Source of the DNA: Ananas comosus
Taxonomy: Eukaryota > Streptophyta > Magnoliopsida > Poales > Bromeliaceae
Reading direction: 5' to 3'
NCBI RefSeq assembly: GCF_001540865.1
Contig: NC_033640.1
Coordinates: 4,697,409-4,761,408, forward strand
Length of the DNA stretch: 64,000 nt
Shown here: piece after piece, positions 35,160 through 46,824 of the stretch
Layout: the number at the start of each line of letters is the position of its first letter
Numbering within the stretch: the first letter of the stretch is position 1
Made by a program: the position numbers and the translations under genes
The notes under the pieces: model-generated
The model's input: the letters and a program-made list of their open reading frames with translations, nothing else
Told to the model about the DNA's origin: nothing
Databases searched by the model: none

Positions 35160-35544
35160 TATTGCCTCGTGCTCTACAGTATGGGGCAATATGTACATAG
35201 GGGGCAGGGACTGGCTCTACAGCACGGGGTGATATATACCTTGGGAGGGAGGGAGGGAGGGGGGAATCGCAGTGTTGTACCGCTGTGCAACGTTTTAACC
35301 CCCTCTTCCTCCCTCCCGATAAAAATTTAAGCACGGGGTGATACGTACTAAGGGAAAGGAGAGGGGGAGGGGGGGCGACAGGGATCGCGCAACATTTTAA
35401 CAACCCCCGGGTTATCACAGTGTTGTGCTGCTGTGCAACGTTTTAACCCCCCTTCCCCCCATCCCAATAAAAATATAAGCACGGGGTGATACGTACTAGG
35501 GAGAGGGGGACGACAGGGATCGCGCAACATTTTAACAACCCCCC
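35160..35544. repeat. GC-rich imperfect tandem repeat
   Basis: Units begin gcacggggtgatacgtacta at about 35222 (variant), 35331 and 35479 and contain gcgcaacattttaacaaccc and ctgtgcaacgttttaacccc. There are long G and C runs. E3 inserted inside or at the edge of the third unit, right after ccccc. Confidence 0.7.
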
Positions 35545-38500
35545 TGTCACGCCCCGAGACCCACCTATTTGGTCGGATTTGGGCCTGCTAACAGACCGCC
35601 AAACGGACAGAGTTTTTCCTGTACGTCCTAGGCGTCACAATCAATACAAAGCGCGAGGTTCCAACCAGGAACAAATTTCAAGCAGAAATTGCATAAGGAA
35701 GTATCAAAAACATAAAACAACTAAGCTATTACAAGCATTCACATCACATGCTTTTTACATATTACATTTTCATTTTTCTTTTCTTCCAAATACAATCAAG
35801 ATTACACAAATAATGCTTTCCTTCTCTTTTCTACACCCCTAGGTAGGCTGACTCGAGGTACCGCTATCTCTGGTCTCAGTGGTAGGGCGCTATCTGCGAA
35901 GCTACGCCCTGTCCTCGCGCCGCCGCGCCGCTCACGTGTGAACCTGTACCCCCAAAAACAACACGGTGGTGAGAACTATTGTCCATAGTTCCTAGTGGGT
36001 ACGGCCATCCAAGAAAAAAGCTCGACCCACCAGGTTCGAAGGAGGCACTGCAACATGTTAGTCCAACAAGTATCCACAGATATACATATTTCATCAAATA
36101 TTTTATGCAACTAACATTTATCACGTTCATGCCTCGCAACATACAACAATGCAAATCATGCAACTCAACATGCAATAATGTAGATAGATCTACTGATTCT
36201 ACTTTCAATCCACAGCTCGTCCAACTGACTTCTAAGATTTCCTCTATCTTAGATTCATGTCATTCACAACCTGCTCATAAGGTTTTATCTACTTTTGATC
36301 CATATCATTTGCTCTTTGCTTTTAAGGTCTCTTCCACCTTAACCAACTAGCCACCCGACTCGATCTCGAGTCAATCTAATGAGCTGCTACATAGTAATGT
36401 GATCTACAACATGATACTATGCCTCAATAATCAAATGAATGAGCTACTACATAGTATGTGATCTACAACATGATACTATGCCTCAATAATCAAAAGGAAT
36501 GAGCTACTACATAGTATGTGATCGACAACATGATACTATGCCTCAATAATCCAATGAATGAGCTACTACATAGTATGTGATCCACAACATGATACTATGC
36601 CTCAGTAAATAATCTCACGGGCTAACCCAAAGGTTACCACCCAAGGCTAACCCGAAGGTTACTACCCAAGGCTAACCCGAAGGTTACTACCTCGACTCAC
36701 ATCTCAAATCCCATAGGTGAGGAGCCTCAGCTGCTCAACCCACTCGAGACCGCCTGCGGGACAACCACGTCTGCCCCTAGTGTGACAACTCCGGAGTGCA
36801 CTGCTTGTGTGGAGCGACTACCCCAAGCTCAAACACAGACTATGTGAGTATGATCCAATCCTCGTCAATTGAGGATACTCTGTCAGCTAGGGCTACAGTG
36901 CCTCTATGCACTAGTTCAAATGCACAATTCAGTAATTGGGAACCCTACTATCCCTAGAATTATGCCAATGTGTTCTACTACACTAGATTTGAATGCCACT
37001 CATTCAAGTCCTCTTGTAGTAAATGTCTCAACTAGTTTACATGCCACTTGTTCATGTTATAGTGCCTCCACTACACTAATTCACATGTCACTTGTCTTCA
37101 TCATCACAAGATCAAGTTCATCTCTTTATGCCACTATAGGATTCCATGCCACAAGACCCAATCCTTATGCATCCCTAGTCCATGTGTCAAGCCCACAATG
37201 CTACACTACTAAGAAGACATGCAAGGAAATAGAAATGCAACCATCTACTCATTCTATAATGCATAATGTTATATGTGAAATATGATCAATAATATTTAGA
37301 CATAAAAAGAAGCCCAACTGCTTCGGGATGACACCCCCCACCACCACAATGCATAATATCCACATATGTCAACATGCATGTATATCTTCTCATGCATTCA
37401 TATAGTATCTCATGGTAGGTAACAATATCAAGCATAATATGATTTCTACACTCATATTATCATGTACAACCTACCAAATATATGTATATGCATCAATACT
37501 ATCCATACATTATCATTATCCTTTAATGGTAGTTCAATCATGGCATTCATTTCATGCATCCATAGGTTTTACAATTAACTACCATTATGCATCAATGATA
37601 AATAACACTCTACTTCGACATGGAAGTGAGCTAGTATCTTCGGTGAGCACAACCCACCTCGCAACGCTATACGATTGCTTGTAGTCACTTGCAATCGGCC
37701 TCCCGCGGCGCTCGTTGTCCGATTCGGCCCGATCTTGCAAATAACCACCAACCGTGCGTCAATCTGCGGCTTTGGGTTTTAAAGGGCTTCATCTAGAAGC
37801 CGCGATGCTAGGAATTCGTTTTCGTGATTTTTGGACGCCGCCTCGGCCTTCCAGGCAGAAACAAAGCCAAAAATGTCCTTTTCGCCAATATCTTCGCGTA
37901 GTCTCGTCGAATTGCCGAACCGAGGCCACCAAGCGTCAGAAAACCTAGCAATTAGGTTTACATGGGTTCAAATTAGATCAAACCCCATCATATAGCAAAA
38001 CCCCAATCGGAACCCTAGCATACAACTATTGCAAGAAATCACCAAATTGATTCATGATTCAAGCAACAATCATCTATTTAGCATCCTTGGGTTCCACTAA
38101 AACCATTTCTAGAGCATAAGAACCAAGCCCTAAAATTCTACTATTAAAGCTATCAAAGCTTACCTCCAAAGCTCTCCTCTTGGCCAAAGATGAAGAAGAT
38201 GAGGATGGAGCTTCAACTCCAAGCCTTTTTCTTCTCCAAATCTGCCTCCAATTCCTCTCTTTGGTGGAGAAATTGCTAGAGAGAGAGAGAGACCTTTCTC
38301 TTTGGTTGCAATTGTGAGGGAGAAGGAGAGGAAGTGTGCATGCATTCAGCCAAGCCACGCACTCTAATAGGTGCTGTAATAATTGCACAAAACCCCTCAT
38401 ATAACACTATTACAACTTTCAGTTTAGCCCTCAGAACCTGATACTTTTCGTTGGAGCCCTTCTGAATGTCTGTTTGGGCTCAAATTTGACAGTCAGGATC

Positions 38501-38890
38501 AGTTTAACTTAATAAGAACAAAGAAATTTTAATCTTTCAGTTCCGACCAATTTTTGTCCCCGAAAGCTCTACCGAACTAAAATCTCTAGCAGATAGCAGT
38601 CAGATTTTATTTTTCATTTTTCAGGTATCAGAATGACATGAAACTTTAAATCTAACCTCATAAAAATAATTCTGACATATTTTTCAGTTTTCATAATTTT
38701 CTGACACTGTGCATTTTCTGCTAATTTATCTGCCCCGTTTTTCACAGAAAATTCTAAATCTCCTGTTTTTATTTCGATTTCAGTATAAGTCATTTCCGAC
38801 TTATACTTTACTTTTTTAAGTCCAATAAAAATAGTATCTTACACCATTTTTATTTACACTTAATTTTGTATTAAAATCTGGTACGTTACA
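35545..38890 (-). repeat. E3 3' LTR
   Basis: 3346 bp from tgtcacgcccc to gtacgttaca (complement of a TG start and CA end). On the minus strand it has a promoter-like ttatatgagggg (near 38400), a CT-rich leader, a donor (tttggag|gtaagc at 38163) and an acceptor (gggggtacag ending 35944). It also holds a tandem block of about 58 bp (gagctactacatagtatgtg, four copies, 36376-36605) and ggctaacccgaaggttact three times (36630-36690). Confidence 0.85.
36370..36605. repeat. 58-bp tandem repeat in the E3 LTR
   Basis: Four near-identical units of gagctactacatagtatgtg followed by gatctacaacatgatactat and gcctcaataatca. The block lies inside the predicted LTR intron. The 5' LTR copy lacks this whole part. 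Confidence 0.85.
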
Positions 38891-38904
38891 TTCTCCCCTC
38901 CTTA
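38891..38904 (-). other. E3 polypurine tract
   Basis: On the minus strand this reads taaggaggggagaa, directly before the LTR start tgtaacgtacc. It resembles the E1 tract taaggggtggggaa. Confidence 0.8.
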
Positions 38905-40925
38905 AAAGAGTTTCGTCTTTGAAACTTCAATCACACCTCAACTCGACCTATCGAGCCATTGAGGACATTAACTTACCTTCCCCCTAGGGAACACACTACG
39001 ATTCGATCACCGGCATTGCTTAAAAGCAATGTCACTGGTGTATCGCCCAATCGCGAGTGCTTCAGTCACAACCGGATCTTTGCTCTACTATGAGATGGCA
39101 CATTTCGGCACATCTCAAATTTCAACCCTCTAGAGAGCATTATCCTCAATTCCGTGTGACTATTCATTATCCAAGTGTCTCCTAGAAACCACTTTATCTT
39201 TGGATACCATATACCACTACCAACTCGAATTCGTTCCGACAACGAACTCACACGAATACTCCGTTCGTGAATCCAAGCTAAACTCCTCGACAGGGTTATC
39301 GGCCAAACCGCTTACCTCGGTGTCCACAAGAGCTCCGTAGACCGTCAATCCCACAAAGGCCTACAGCCTAACCTGTCTCGATCATGCGCAGCATCTCTCG
39401 CTCCTAACGTAGACCCAATCATCACTGGGCGAAATTCTCATTGGAGAATCCGCACACACTCCAATCATGAGCGACCATGACCCCAAACCACGCCATATCC
39501 TTGGGTTGGGTCACTACACACTCGGTGTATCATCGATCATACGATCCAACATGTGGCATTCCACGCTCCCGGATCTAAGCTCGGACTACCACCTCGACCA
39601 AAACCTCTGCCCTACCCGTAGGTACCGGGCCGCTGTCACTCACAGCTGACTGCACCTGTCCATACGGCCCCAAGCTCCGTAGTCCACAAATGGTCCAGGC
39701 ACGGATCGCCCCCAAGCAATACCCGCCGTCGTCGTCCTACACGACACGCTCTCTATCGAGCCATACGTACAACTATCGACTCCTAAGCACCTAGTGCGAG
39801 CCACCAGCCCTATGAGTGATCCAAGGCACTCTTCACACTTAGCAATGCTGAAGTGCTACTGCCAACTCTCGAGCGTTGTACGCTTCTACAGCGTTCCTGG
39901 ACTATCAAGTGCTACTGAATCAAATCCGCACTCCACGAGCATCTACTCTCGAGCGTTGTACGCTTCTACAGCGTTCCACACCAAGTCCACATTAGACAAC
40001 CTTGTCTACGCACGCCAGCCACACGAGCACGACTCACCAACCTCAATTCGAGGCACTACTAGGCCCACATGCCCGTACTCGGCAACCAACCGGTTACCCT
40101 CTCAACAGTGGTTCCACTTCACTGTTCGATCTACCGGAACAATATCCAAAATTCCTGGACTATCAAGAGATCCTCATGTACCACGGGTCAACTCTCGCAA
40201 TCAACTACTCATATTGCTTTGAGAGTCGGTCCGTGAATTCCATCTCTACCATGAGTCCCACTTCTCATTCACAGGCCATCACTAGCAATTCGCTAGTGCC
40301 ATCTGGCTCTCTAACTGCTCCAACAGGTACTACACTTTCACCGCATAAGCATACCTGGGTATCTACACTTACCCATCCACTCGGTCCCTACTATACTAAT
40401 GTATAAATAGTAGCAACTGACCATATGATATATGCATGCAATGCACCACTCGGCTCATTGCCTCGCCACTCCCACGAGAGTGGCCAATTTCTCGCGAAGT
40501 CCCAAGTCTCCACTCGCCTCGAATTGCTCAGGGACACCACTTGTCCCATCCCGCGTCGATCTAAATAAAGATCGCTTGCACGGTGCCATCGCTTCTCGAA
40601 CACGACACTCGATCAATCCTCGACCCTCTAGGTCAAGTACGAAATAATTAACATCGACTCAAATCGGGCGAAAGTCACGCAAGGGCGTCTATTCTCATCA
40701 CTCGGTTTCATGTTGTCGCGCGCAAACATGAACACCCTCGGTTGAGAATAAACCACACTTTGAGTCTACCTCTAATATCCGTCTTAGATGTTTACAATAC
40801 AACCCAATCCATTTATCTTTCGCCAAAAGTCATAAGTCCTCGTCTCTTACGAGCCTTATTTTTCTATGGTTTACTATCTTAGGGTCTCCTAGGTCTGCCT
40901 AAACCATTCTCATTCTCTACTTTAT
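38905..40925 (-). other. E3 internal region, no coding domain found
   Basis: I checked for protease, RT, RNase H, integrase and zinc-knuckle motifs in both strands and saw none. Short open frames (up to about 140 codons on the plus strand) have no family features. A 33-bp block (ctctcgagcgttgtacgctt and ctacagcgttc) occurs twice, at 39865-39897 and 39945-39977. ctggactatcaag also recurs near 39898 and 40155. The region may contain degraded gag, but I cannot show it. Confidence 0.55.
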
Positions 40926-40937
40926 GCTCTGATGCCA
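40926..40937 (-). other. E3 primer-binding site
   Basis: The minus strand reads tggcatcagagc, one base away from the initiator-Met tRNA match TGGTATCAGAGC, seven bases from the LTR. Confidence 0.8.
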
Positions 40938-40944
40938 CTTTATC

Positions 40945-41246
40945 TGTCACGCCTCGAGACCCGCTTATTTGGTCGGATTCGGGCCCGCTAACAGACCGCC
41001 GAACGGACAGAGTTTTTCCTGTACGTCCTAGGCGTCGCAATCAATACAAAGTGCGAGGTTCCAACCAGGAACAGATTTCAAGCAGAGATTGCATAAGGAA
41101 GTATTAAAAACATAAAACAATAAGCTATTACAAGCATTCACATCACATGCTTTTTACATATTACATTTTTATTTTTCTTTCCTTCCAAATACAATCAAGA
41201 TTACACAAATAATGCTTTCCTTCTCTTTTCTACACCCCTAGATAGG
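40945..41246 (-). repeat. E3 5' LTR, first part
   Basis: It matches 35545-35850 of the 3' LTR almost base for base, then is cut by H copy 2. The last five bases, atagg, are the H target duplication. The rest of this LTR is at 46184-46823. Confidence 0.9.
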
Positions 41247-41559
41247 TGTCTGCCACGAACGAACCGGCCCCGCCGTAGGTTGCTTCTAGGGCGAGTGGTC
41301 ATTCATGGTAGAGATAAAATTTGTTTATATTTTATTTTGAAATCAGGATTATAGGTTCATGGCTTCCAACAGACTCAAGAATCTGTTGTTAATTACCCCA
41401 CACTTTCGGTGTTAAGGAACCCTCGATTAAGAGACCAAATATAAATGTTGATAATAAAAGAGACAAAACAGGCAAATAAAATTTTATTGATATGATTTGC
41501 CGTGTACATGGCTTAAGCAGGGGCATACCCCCACTGTACATGAATTGAATCCTAAGTGT

Positions 41560-42480
41560 ATGTATTAGGATTCAGTCGGATTTGAAATTGACTAGGTCCT
41601 AAGTATATGTGTTAAAACCTAGTCAATATTAGACTCTATGTATTAGAGTCTAATTGTCTAAGTATGTCTTAGAGTCGATTATGTCCACCTTGGTTAATGT
41701 TCGCAATATGGAGATGTGACCAGGACCTCAATATATGTATTGGAGTGGGTCGAACTAGAACCTAGTATATGTGTAAGATCTAGTTGATATTAAACTCTAA
41801 TGTATTTGAGTCTAATGGCTCTAATGTATATGCTCTTAGAGTCCATTAATCAGCTTGGTTGTATGTTCCAAGGTGGAGCATGTGACCAACCTCAAGTATA
41901 TGTATTTGAGGTGGGGTCGAATTACCGAAAGTGGAAGAGTGGCTAATTCACGATATATGTATCAGGATTAACCGAGTTTCACTCTAAGTTACTATGTGCA
42001 AGAATGAAGGGTCTAGCCTAAGCCTAAGTAGTATGTATTAGGGGTAGTCGGATTGAACTTTAAGTATATGTATTAGAGCTTGATCGGGTAAGGCATTCAC
42101 TCCCTCGTATGTTCGCTAGAGCGTAAGGCTGACTTAGACGCCTTAAAGTATATAGGGTTTAGGACTAGTCGAGCATAGGTTTGACTATCACACTCTAGTT
42201 AAATGTGCTAGAGCAAAAGGCTGACTAGACCCCCCCTAAGGTATAATGTGTTAGGGTTAGCGCGATGTAAGCTCTAAGTTTATATGTTAGAGTTCCGATA
42301 AGACTGAATATCGTTTGACTGAATTCTAAGTCTATGACTTAGAACTCTGTCGATTTGGAGATGTTTCGCCTTTAGTTAATTGTGCCAAGAGCGATTGACC
42401 ATAAGCCACTAAGTATATGTATTAGGGGTAGTCGATATTTAATTCTTACTCTAGGTATCATGGCGCCAGAGTAAAAAAAA
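41560..42480. repeat. H copy 2, degenerate ctaagtatatgtattag repeat
   Basis: About 25-30 diverged units combine ctaagtatatgtattagg or related words with agtcgaat or ttgact-type words. I saw no equivalent in copy 1. Confidence 0.65.
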
Positions 42481-42529
42481 TCACGATAAAGATTTGGGTA
42501 TCATGTTCAGGTGAGTTTGAGTATTGGCT

Positions 42530-42815
42530 CTGAGATTTGGTTCATGAATTTGGATATGGTTCATCGAATTTGATGTATGGACGTTGGTTCATGAACTTAT
42601 ATGTTCATGGACTTGTGTATGGACTTGTTCATGAACTTATATGGTTAATGTCATGGAATTTGTGTATGGATTTGGTTCATGAACTTGGATATGGTTCATG
42701 GGTTTGGTGTATGGATTTGGTTCATGAACTTGGATATGGTTCATGGGTTTGGTGTATGGATTTGGTTCATGAACTTTGATATGGTTCATGAACTTGGATA
42801 TGGTTCATGGTTCAG
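42530..42815. repeat. H copy 2, ttcatgaacttggatatg repeat
   Basis: The clearest units have a 54-bp period: ggttcatgaacttggatatg then gttcatgggtttggtgtatg. The open frame across it reads as a repeat of its own and is not a gene. Confidence 0.8.
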
Positions 42816-42825
42816 GAAATTTGGG

Positions 42826-43350
42826 TTTAGTTTAACGACTTTTCGGTCGTTTGGATTTGGGTTTAGTTTAACGACTTTTCGGTCGTTTGAAATTTAGGTT
42901 TAGTTTAACGACTTTTCGGTCGTTTGATTTGATTGTTTAGTTTAACGACTTTGCGGTCGTTTGAATTTGGGTTTAGTTTAACGACGTTTCGGTCATTTGA
43001 ATTTGGGTTTAGTTTAACGACTTTACGGTCGTTTGAATATGGGTTTAGTTTAGCGACATTTCGGTCCTTTGAATATGGGTTTAGTTTAGCGACATTTCGG
43101 TCGTTTGGATTTGGGTTTAGTTTAGCGACGTTTCGGTCGTTTGATTTTGGGTTGTTTAGTTTAACGACTTTGCGGTCGTGAATTTGGATTTTGGATTTTA
43201 TTTGTGGACTTTGGGTTTTGGGTTTTATTTGTGGACTTTGGGTTTTGGATTTTATTTGTGGACTTTGGGTTTTGGATTTTATTTATGGACTTTGGATTTT
43301 GGGTTTTATTTGTGGACTTTGGATTTTGGGATTTATTTATGGACTTTAAG
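42826..43350. repeat. H copy 2, arrays A and B
   Basis: Array A is gtttagtttaacgacttttc with ggtcgtttgaattt, period about 36 bp, nine or so units. It passes directly into array B (gtggactttgggttttgg, period about 29 bp). Copy 1 has much longer array A units (40-48 bp) and more of them. Confidence 0.85.
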
Positions 43351-43394
43351 TTTGGGTTGGCTTAAACCTCTTGTATTTGATTTGGAATGAACCG

Positions 43395-44460
43395 CCTTAG
43401 GTTTTCATTTGGTTTACCCCTTTCAGGTTTGGTTTGGGCTGAACCGTTATGCTTTGGTTCGGGACCCATCAAGACTTGGTTTGGGTTGAACCGTTATGCT
43501 TGGGTTCAGGACCCATCAAGACTTGGTTTGAGTTGAACCGTTATGCTTTGGTTCGATCCGAGTCAAATCCTTCATGGTTCGATTCGAGTTAGGTCCTTCA
43601 TGGCTTGGTTCGAGTCGGATTCTTCATGGTTTGGTTCGGGTTGGACCTACCTTGGTTCGAGTCGGACCCTGATCGGATTGAACCGAATTCAGGTCGAGTC
43701 GGTTCAAGTAGAATCCTGTTCGGTTCGGTTCAGATCGGATTCACTTTGGTTCAAGTTGAATCCTCTGTGGTTTGGTTTGGATAGGATCTAGTTCAGTTCG
43801 GATCCGGTTTGGTTCAGTTCATATCGGATTTTCTTTGGTTTGGTTCGGACCGGATTCGGTTCGGTTCAGTTCGGATTCACTTTGGTTCAAGTTGAATCCT
43901 GTTCGGTTCGGTTCAGACAGGATCTGGTTCGATTCGGATCCGGTTCGGTTCAAGTCGGATCCACTTAGGTTCGAGTCGGATCGGATCCACTTAGGTTCGA
44001 GTCGGATCGAATTCGCTTCGGTTCAAGTTCAAGTCAAATCCATTATGATTTGGTTCAAACGGGATCCGGTTCGGTTCAACTTGGATCGGATTCAAGATCC
44101 TCTTCAGGTTAAGTCGAATCACATTATGATTCGGTTCAGACGGAGATCGGTTCGTCAGTTTGGATCGGATCCGCTTCGTTTAAGTCGAATCCATTAGGGA
44201 TTTGGTTCAGACGGGGATCCGGTTCAGGATTTCAGCTTGGATCCGGATACCGTTCAGTTTAAGTCAATATCCCTTGTTGGTTTGTTCGGATCGGAACCCA
44301 TTTTAGTTCGGCGTTGGATCCTTCATAGTTGGTTCAAGTCAACTAAGCTTAGTTAGTTTGATTCTGGCTTCGGTTAATGTCTTTAATGGTTCAATAGACT
44401 TTATGTTAGACTTGATTGGTTATCATCCGATTTGAGTTGTCATTTATTGGTTTGGTTGAC
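43395..44460. repeat. H copy 2, array C
   Basis: Built on ggttcggttcagatcggat and cacttcggttcaagtcgaat; shorter than array C of copy 1. From about 44060 single-base insertions and deletions become frequent. Confidence 0.8.
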
Positions 44461-44464
44461 TCGA

Positions 44465-45240
44465 GTGTCAAGCCTTATACCGGAAGACGGCGACCCGGTT
44501 TAATGAACTGAACTGGGTCAAGCCTATCACGTAAAGACGGCGACCCGGATTAATTAACCAAACCGAGTCAATGCCTTTACCGAGACGGCGACCCGTTTAA
44601 TTGAAAATCCGAATCGGGCAAAGCTATCACGAGACGGCGACCGTTTAATTAACGAACCGAGTCAAGTCTATCACGAACGGCACCCTCGGTTAATTTAAGC
44701 CGAACCCGAGTCAAGCCTATCACGAAGACGCGCGACCCGGTTTAATGATCCGAACTCGGCAGTCAAGCCTATCACGAAACGGCAGACCGTTTAATTAACC
44801 GAACCGCAACGCGTCCAAGCTCCATCACGAAGACGGCGACCCGGGTTTAATTTGACTCGAACTTCGGGTCAACGCCTATCACGAAGACGGCGACCCGGTT
44901 AATAATCTTAACCTGGCGTCAAGGCCGATCACGAAGCGGCGACCGGTTATTATTAACCGAACCCGGGTCAAGCACTATCACGAAGACGGCGACCCGGTTT
45001 AATGATCCGAACCCGCCTAGTCAAGCCTTATCACGACAGACGGCGACCGGTTTAATGATCCGAATCGGTCAAGCCTATCACGAAGACGGCGACCCGGTTT
45101 AATGTCCGACTCGGGTCAAGCCTATCACGAGACGGCGACCGGTTTAATTTAACCGAACCGAGTCAAGCCTAATCACGAAGACGGTGACCCGCGTTTATTC
45201 AAAGTGGATCTAGCCTATCACGCAAGACGGCGATCCAAAG
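44465..45240. repeat. H copy 2, array D (indel-rich)
   Basis: Units of aagcctatcacgaagacggc and gacccggtttaatgaaccga, about 49 bp. Nearly every unit has private one-base insertions or losses, unlike array D in copy 1. This looks like uncorrected long-read sequence. Confidence 0.8.
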
Positions 45241-46183
45241 ATAAATAATTTTGTATCATTGTTTATTTGTTTTAATTGATCATTATTTTTTTTGAGATGT
45301 TGAGCGTGTCGGAGCCTATCACGAGACGGCTGCACAATGACATCCGATTGGGGGTCGTCGTCACGTCATTTGCATGCTCGGTAGATCTTTCGTCCGGGTT
45401 GGGAGAGGGCGTTTAGTGAATACGCGCGCACAATTAGCTAATGATTCAAAATGCCGGATTTGGATCGGGCGTCAAACCATCAACGAAGATGGTTCGTGTT
45501 GATCAAACCGACAAAAAATCGGTACTATACCGTTTGCACGTATACACCAATCCGTCGTCCGTGTCGGAGAAGAGAAGAAGAGACATAGCTCCTCATGCGC
45601 CGTTGTCGACGTCGAAATCATCCAGCGTCACCGCCGTCCGTACGAATTAGTCGTTGTCGTCACACCGCCGCCGTTGCTGGGGTGTGGGCGTGATTGAGAG
45701 ATCAAAGCGCTTTCGTTTTTTTTTTTTTTCTTTTTTTCGGTTGCGAATTGGTGGAGGGCGTGTGTTCTCGCCCAGCACACCCCCCCCCCCCCCCCCCCCC
45801 CCCCACCCCCCCCCCCTCCTCCCTTGCTGCTGGCGCTGTGGAAGGAGAGGAATGAACAAAAGATTTTTTTCTTTTCTGGTCTCCCTTTTTGTTGCTTTTT
45901 TTGTTGTTTTTTTTTTGTTTTCTTTTTTTCTTTTTTTTTTCCCTCAAAGATTTCGTTTTGCAATCTATGCTGGTCCAATTTATAGCTGATATTAGGAACT
46001 ATTCACTTTGGGAAATAATTCAAAAAAATTTAAAAATTGGTAACCATTATATATGTTTATTTCTTTCCTCTTTCTATGGTGGGTCATCTTAAGGGCAAAG
46101 CAAATCATTCCCCATTTATTTTATTACCTTCCTTCTATATTCTCAATTTGAATTTCAAATTTCAAAATTTTTTGATCCCAACA
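45241..46183 (-). other. H copy 2, right end
   Basis: It includes the block gatcaaaccgacaaaaaatc, long homopolymers (T runs near 45716 and 45890-45940, a 25-base or longer C run near 45780-45816) and the conserved tail. Part of it (from about 45942) is repeated, mirror-wise, at the end of 54380-57156. Confidence 0.7.
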
Positions 46184-46823
46184 ATAGGCTGACTCGGGGT
46201 ACCGCTATCTCTGGTCTCAGTGATAGGGCGCTATCTACGAAGCTACGCCCTGTCCTCGCGCTGCCGCGCCGCTCACGTGTGAACCTGTACCCACAAAAAC
46301 AACACGGGGGTGAGAACTATTATCCATAGTTTCCAGTGGGTACGACCACCTAAGGAAAAAACTCGACCCATCAGGTCCGAAGGAGGCACTGCAATATGTT
46401 AGTCCAACAAGTATGTTCGTTTGCGCTCAAATTTGACAGTCAGGCTCAGTTTAACTTAAAAGAACAAAGAAATTTTAATCTTTCAGTTCCGACTATTTTT
46501 TATCCCCGAAAGCTCTACCGAACTGAAATCTCTAGCAGATAGCAGTCAGATTTTATTTTTCACTTTCCGGATATCAGAATGACATGAAACTTTAAATCTA
46601 AGCTCATAAAAATAATTCTGACATATTTTTCAGTTTTCATAATTTTCTGATACTGTAAATTTTTCTGCTAAAATATCAGTCTCGTTTCTCACAGAAAATT
46701 CTAAATCTCCTGTTTTTATTCCGATTTCAGCATAAGTCATTTCCAACTTATACTTACTTCTTTAAGGCCAATAAAAATAGTACATTACACTATTTTTATT
46801 TACACTTAATTTTGTATTAAAAT
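46184..46823 (-). repeat. E3 5' LTR, second part
   Basis: It continues the LTR after H copy 2. It lacks about 2.4 kb present in the 3' LTR (between 36073 and about 38468), including leader, donor and the 58-bp repeats. It stops at the N about 12 bases before the expected LTR terminus. Confidence 0.8.
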
Positions 46824-46824
46824 N

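Larger units (their letters stand above)
41247..46183 (-). mobile_element. Family H solo LTR, copy 2
   Basis: 4937 bp from TGTCTGCC to GATCCCAACA, flanked by atagg at 41242-41246 and 46184-46188, exactly inside the E3 LTR, whose uninterrupted form is seen near 35840. No coding domains and no terminal direct repeat, so it is a solo LTR. The order of arrays A-D is the same as in copy 1. It has in addition a degenerate block 41560-42480 and a 45-bp block 42530-42815. Orientation is inferred from ctataaattgg (minus) near the right end. Confidence 0.85.
35545..46823 (-). mobile_element. E3: large non-coding LTR retrotransposon (LARD-like)
   Basis: Minus-strand element. Its 3' LTR is 35545-38890, the PPT 38891-38904, the internal region 38905-40925, the PBS 40937-40926, and the 5' LTR starts at 40945. 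H copy 2 splits the 5' LTR, whose other end is lost at a single N (46824). The internal region of about 2 kb has no gag, protease, RT or integrase signature. LTR length and LTR ends resemble E1, S1 and S2, so it probably depends on a Del/Tekay-type partner. The left flank is ccccc; the right duplication cannot be read. Confidence 0.78.

Noticed and set aside
39794..40406. Plus-strand frames of 142 and 134 codons in the E3 interior
   Set aside because: The element is on the minus strand, the two frames overlap each other, and neither shows a family motif.
42537..43390. Repetitive open frames resembling low-complexity proteins
   Set aside because: They are the product of tandem arrays with stop-free units. 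Copy number and period change between the two H copies.
45628..45978. Frames rich in Lys or Gly, or in Phe and Pro, near the homopolymers
   Set aside because: They consist of T and C homopolymer runs in the H copy 2 end, with no domain; the runs may be sequencing errors.
41247..46183. H copy 2 as a complete retrotransposon with its own LTRs
   Set aside because: The two ends are not direct repeats, and no PBS, PPT or coding domain lies inside, so a solo LTR explains it better.
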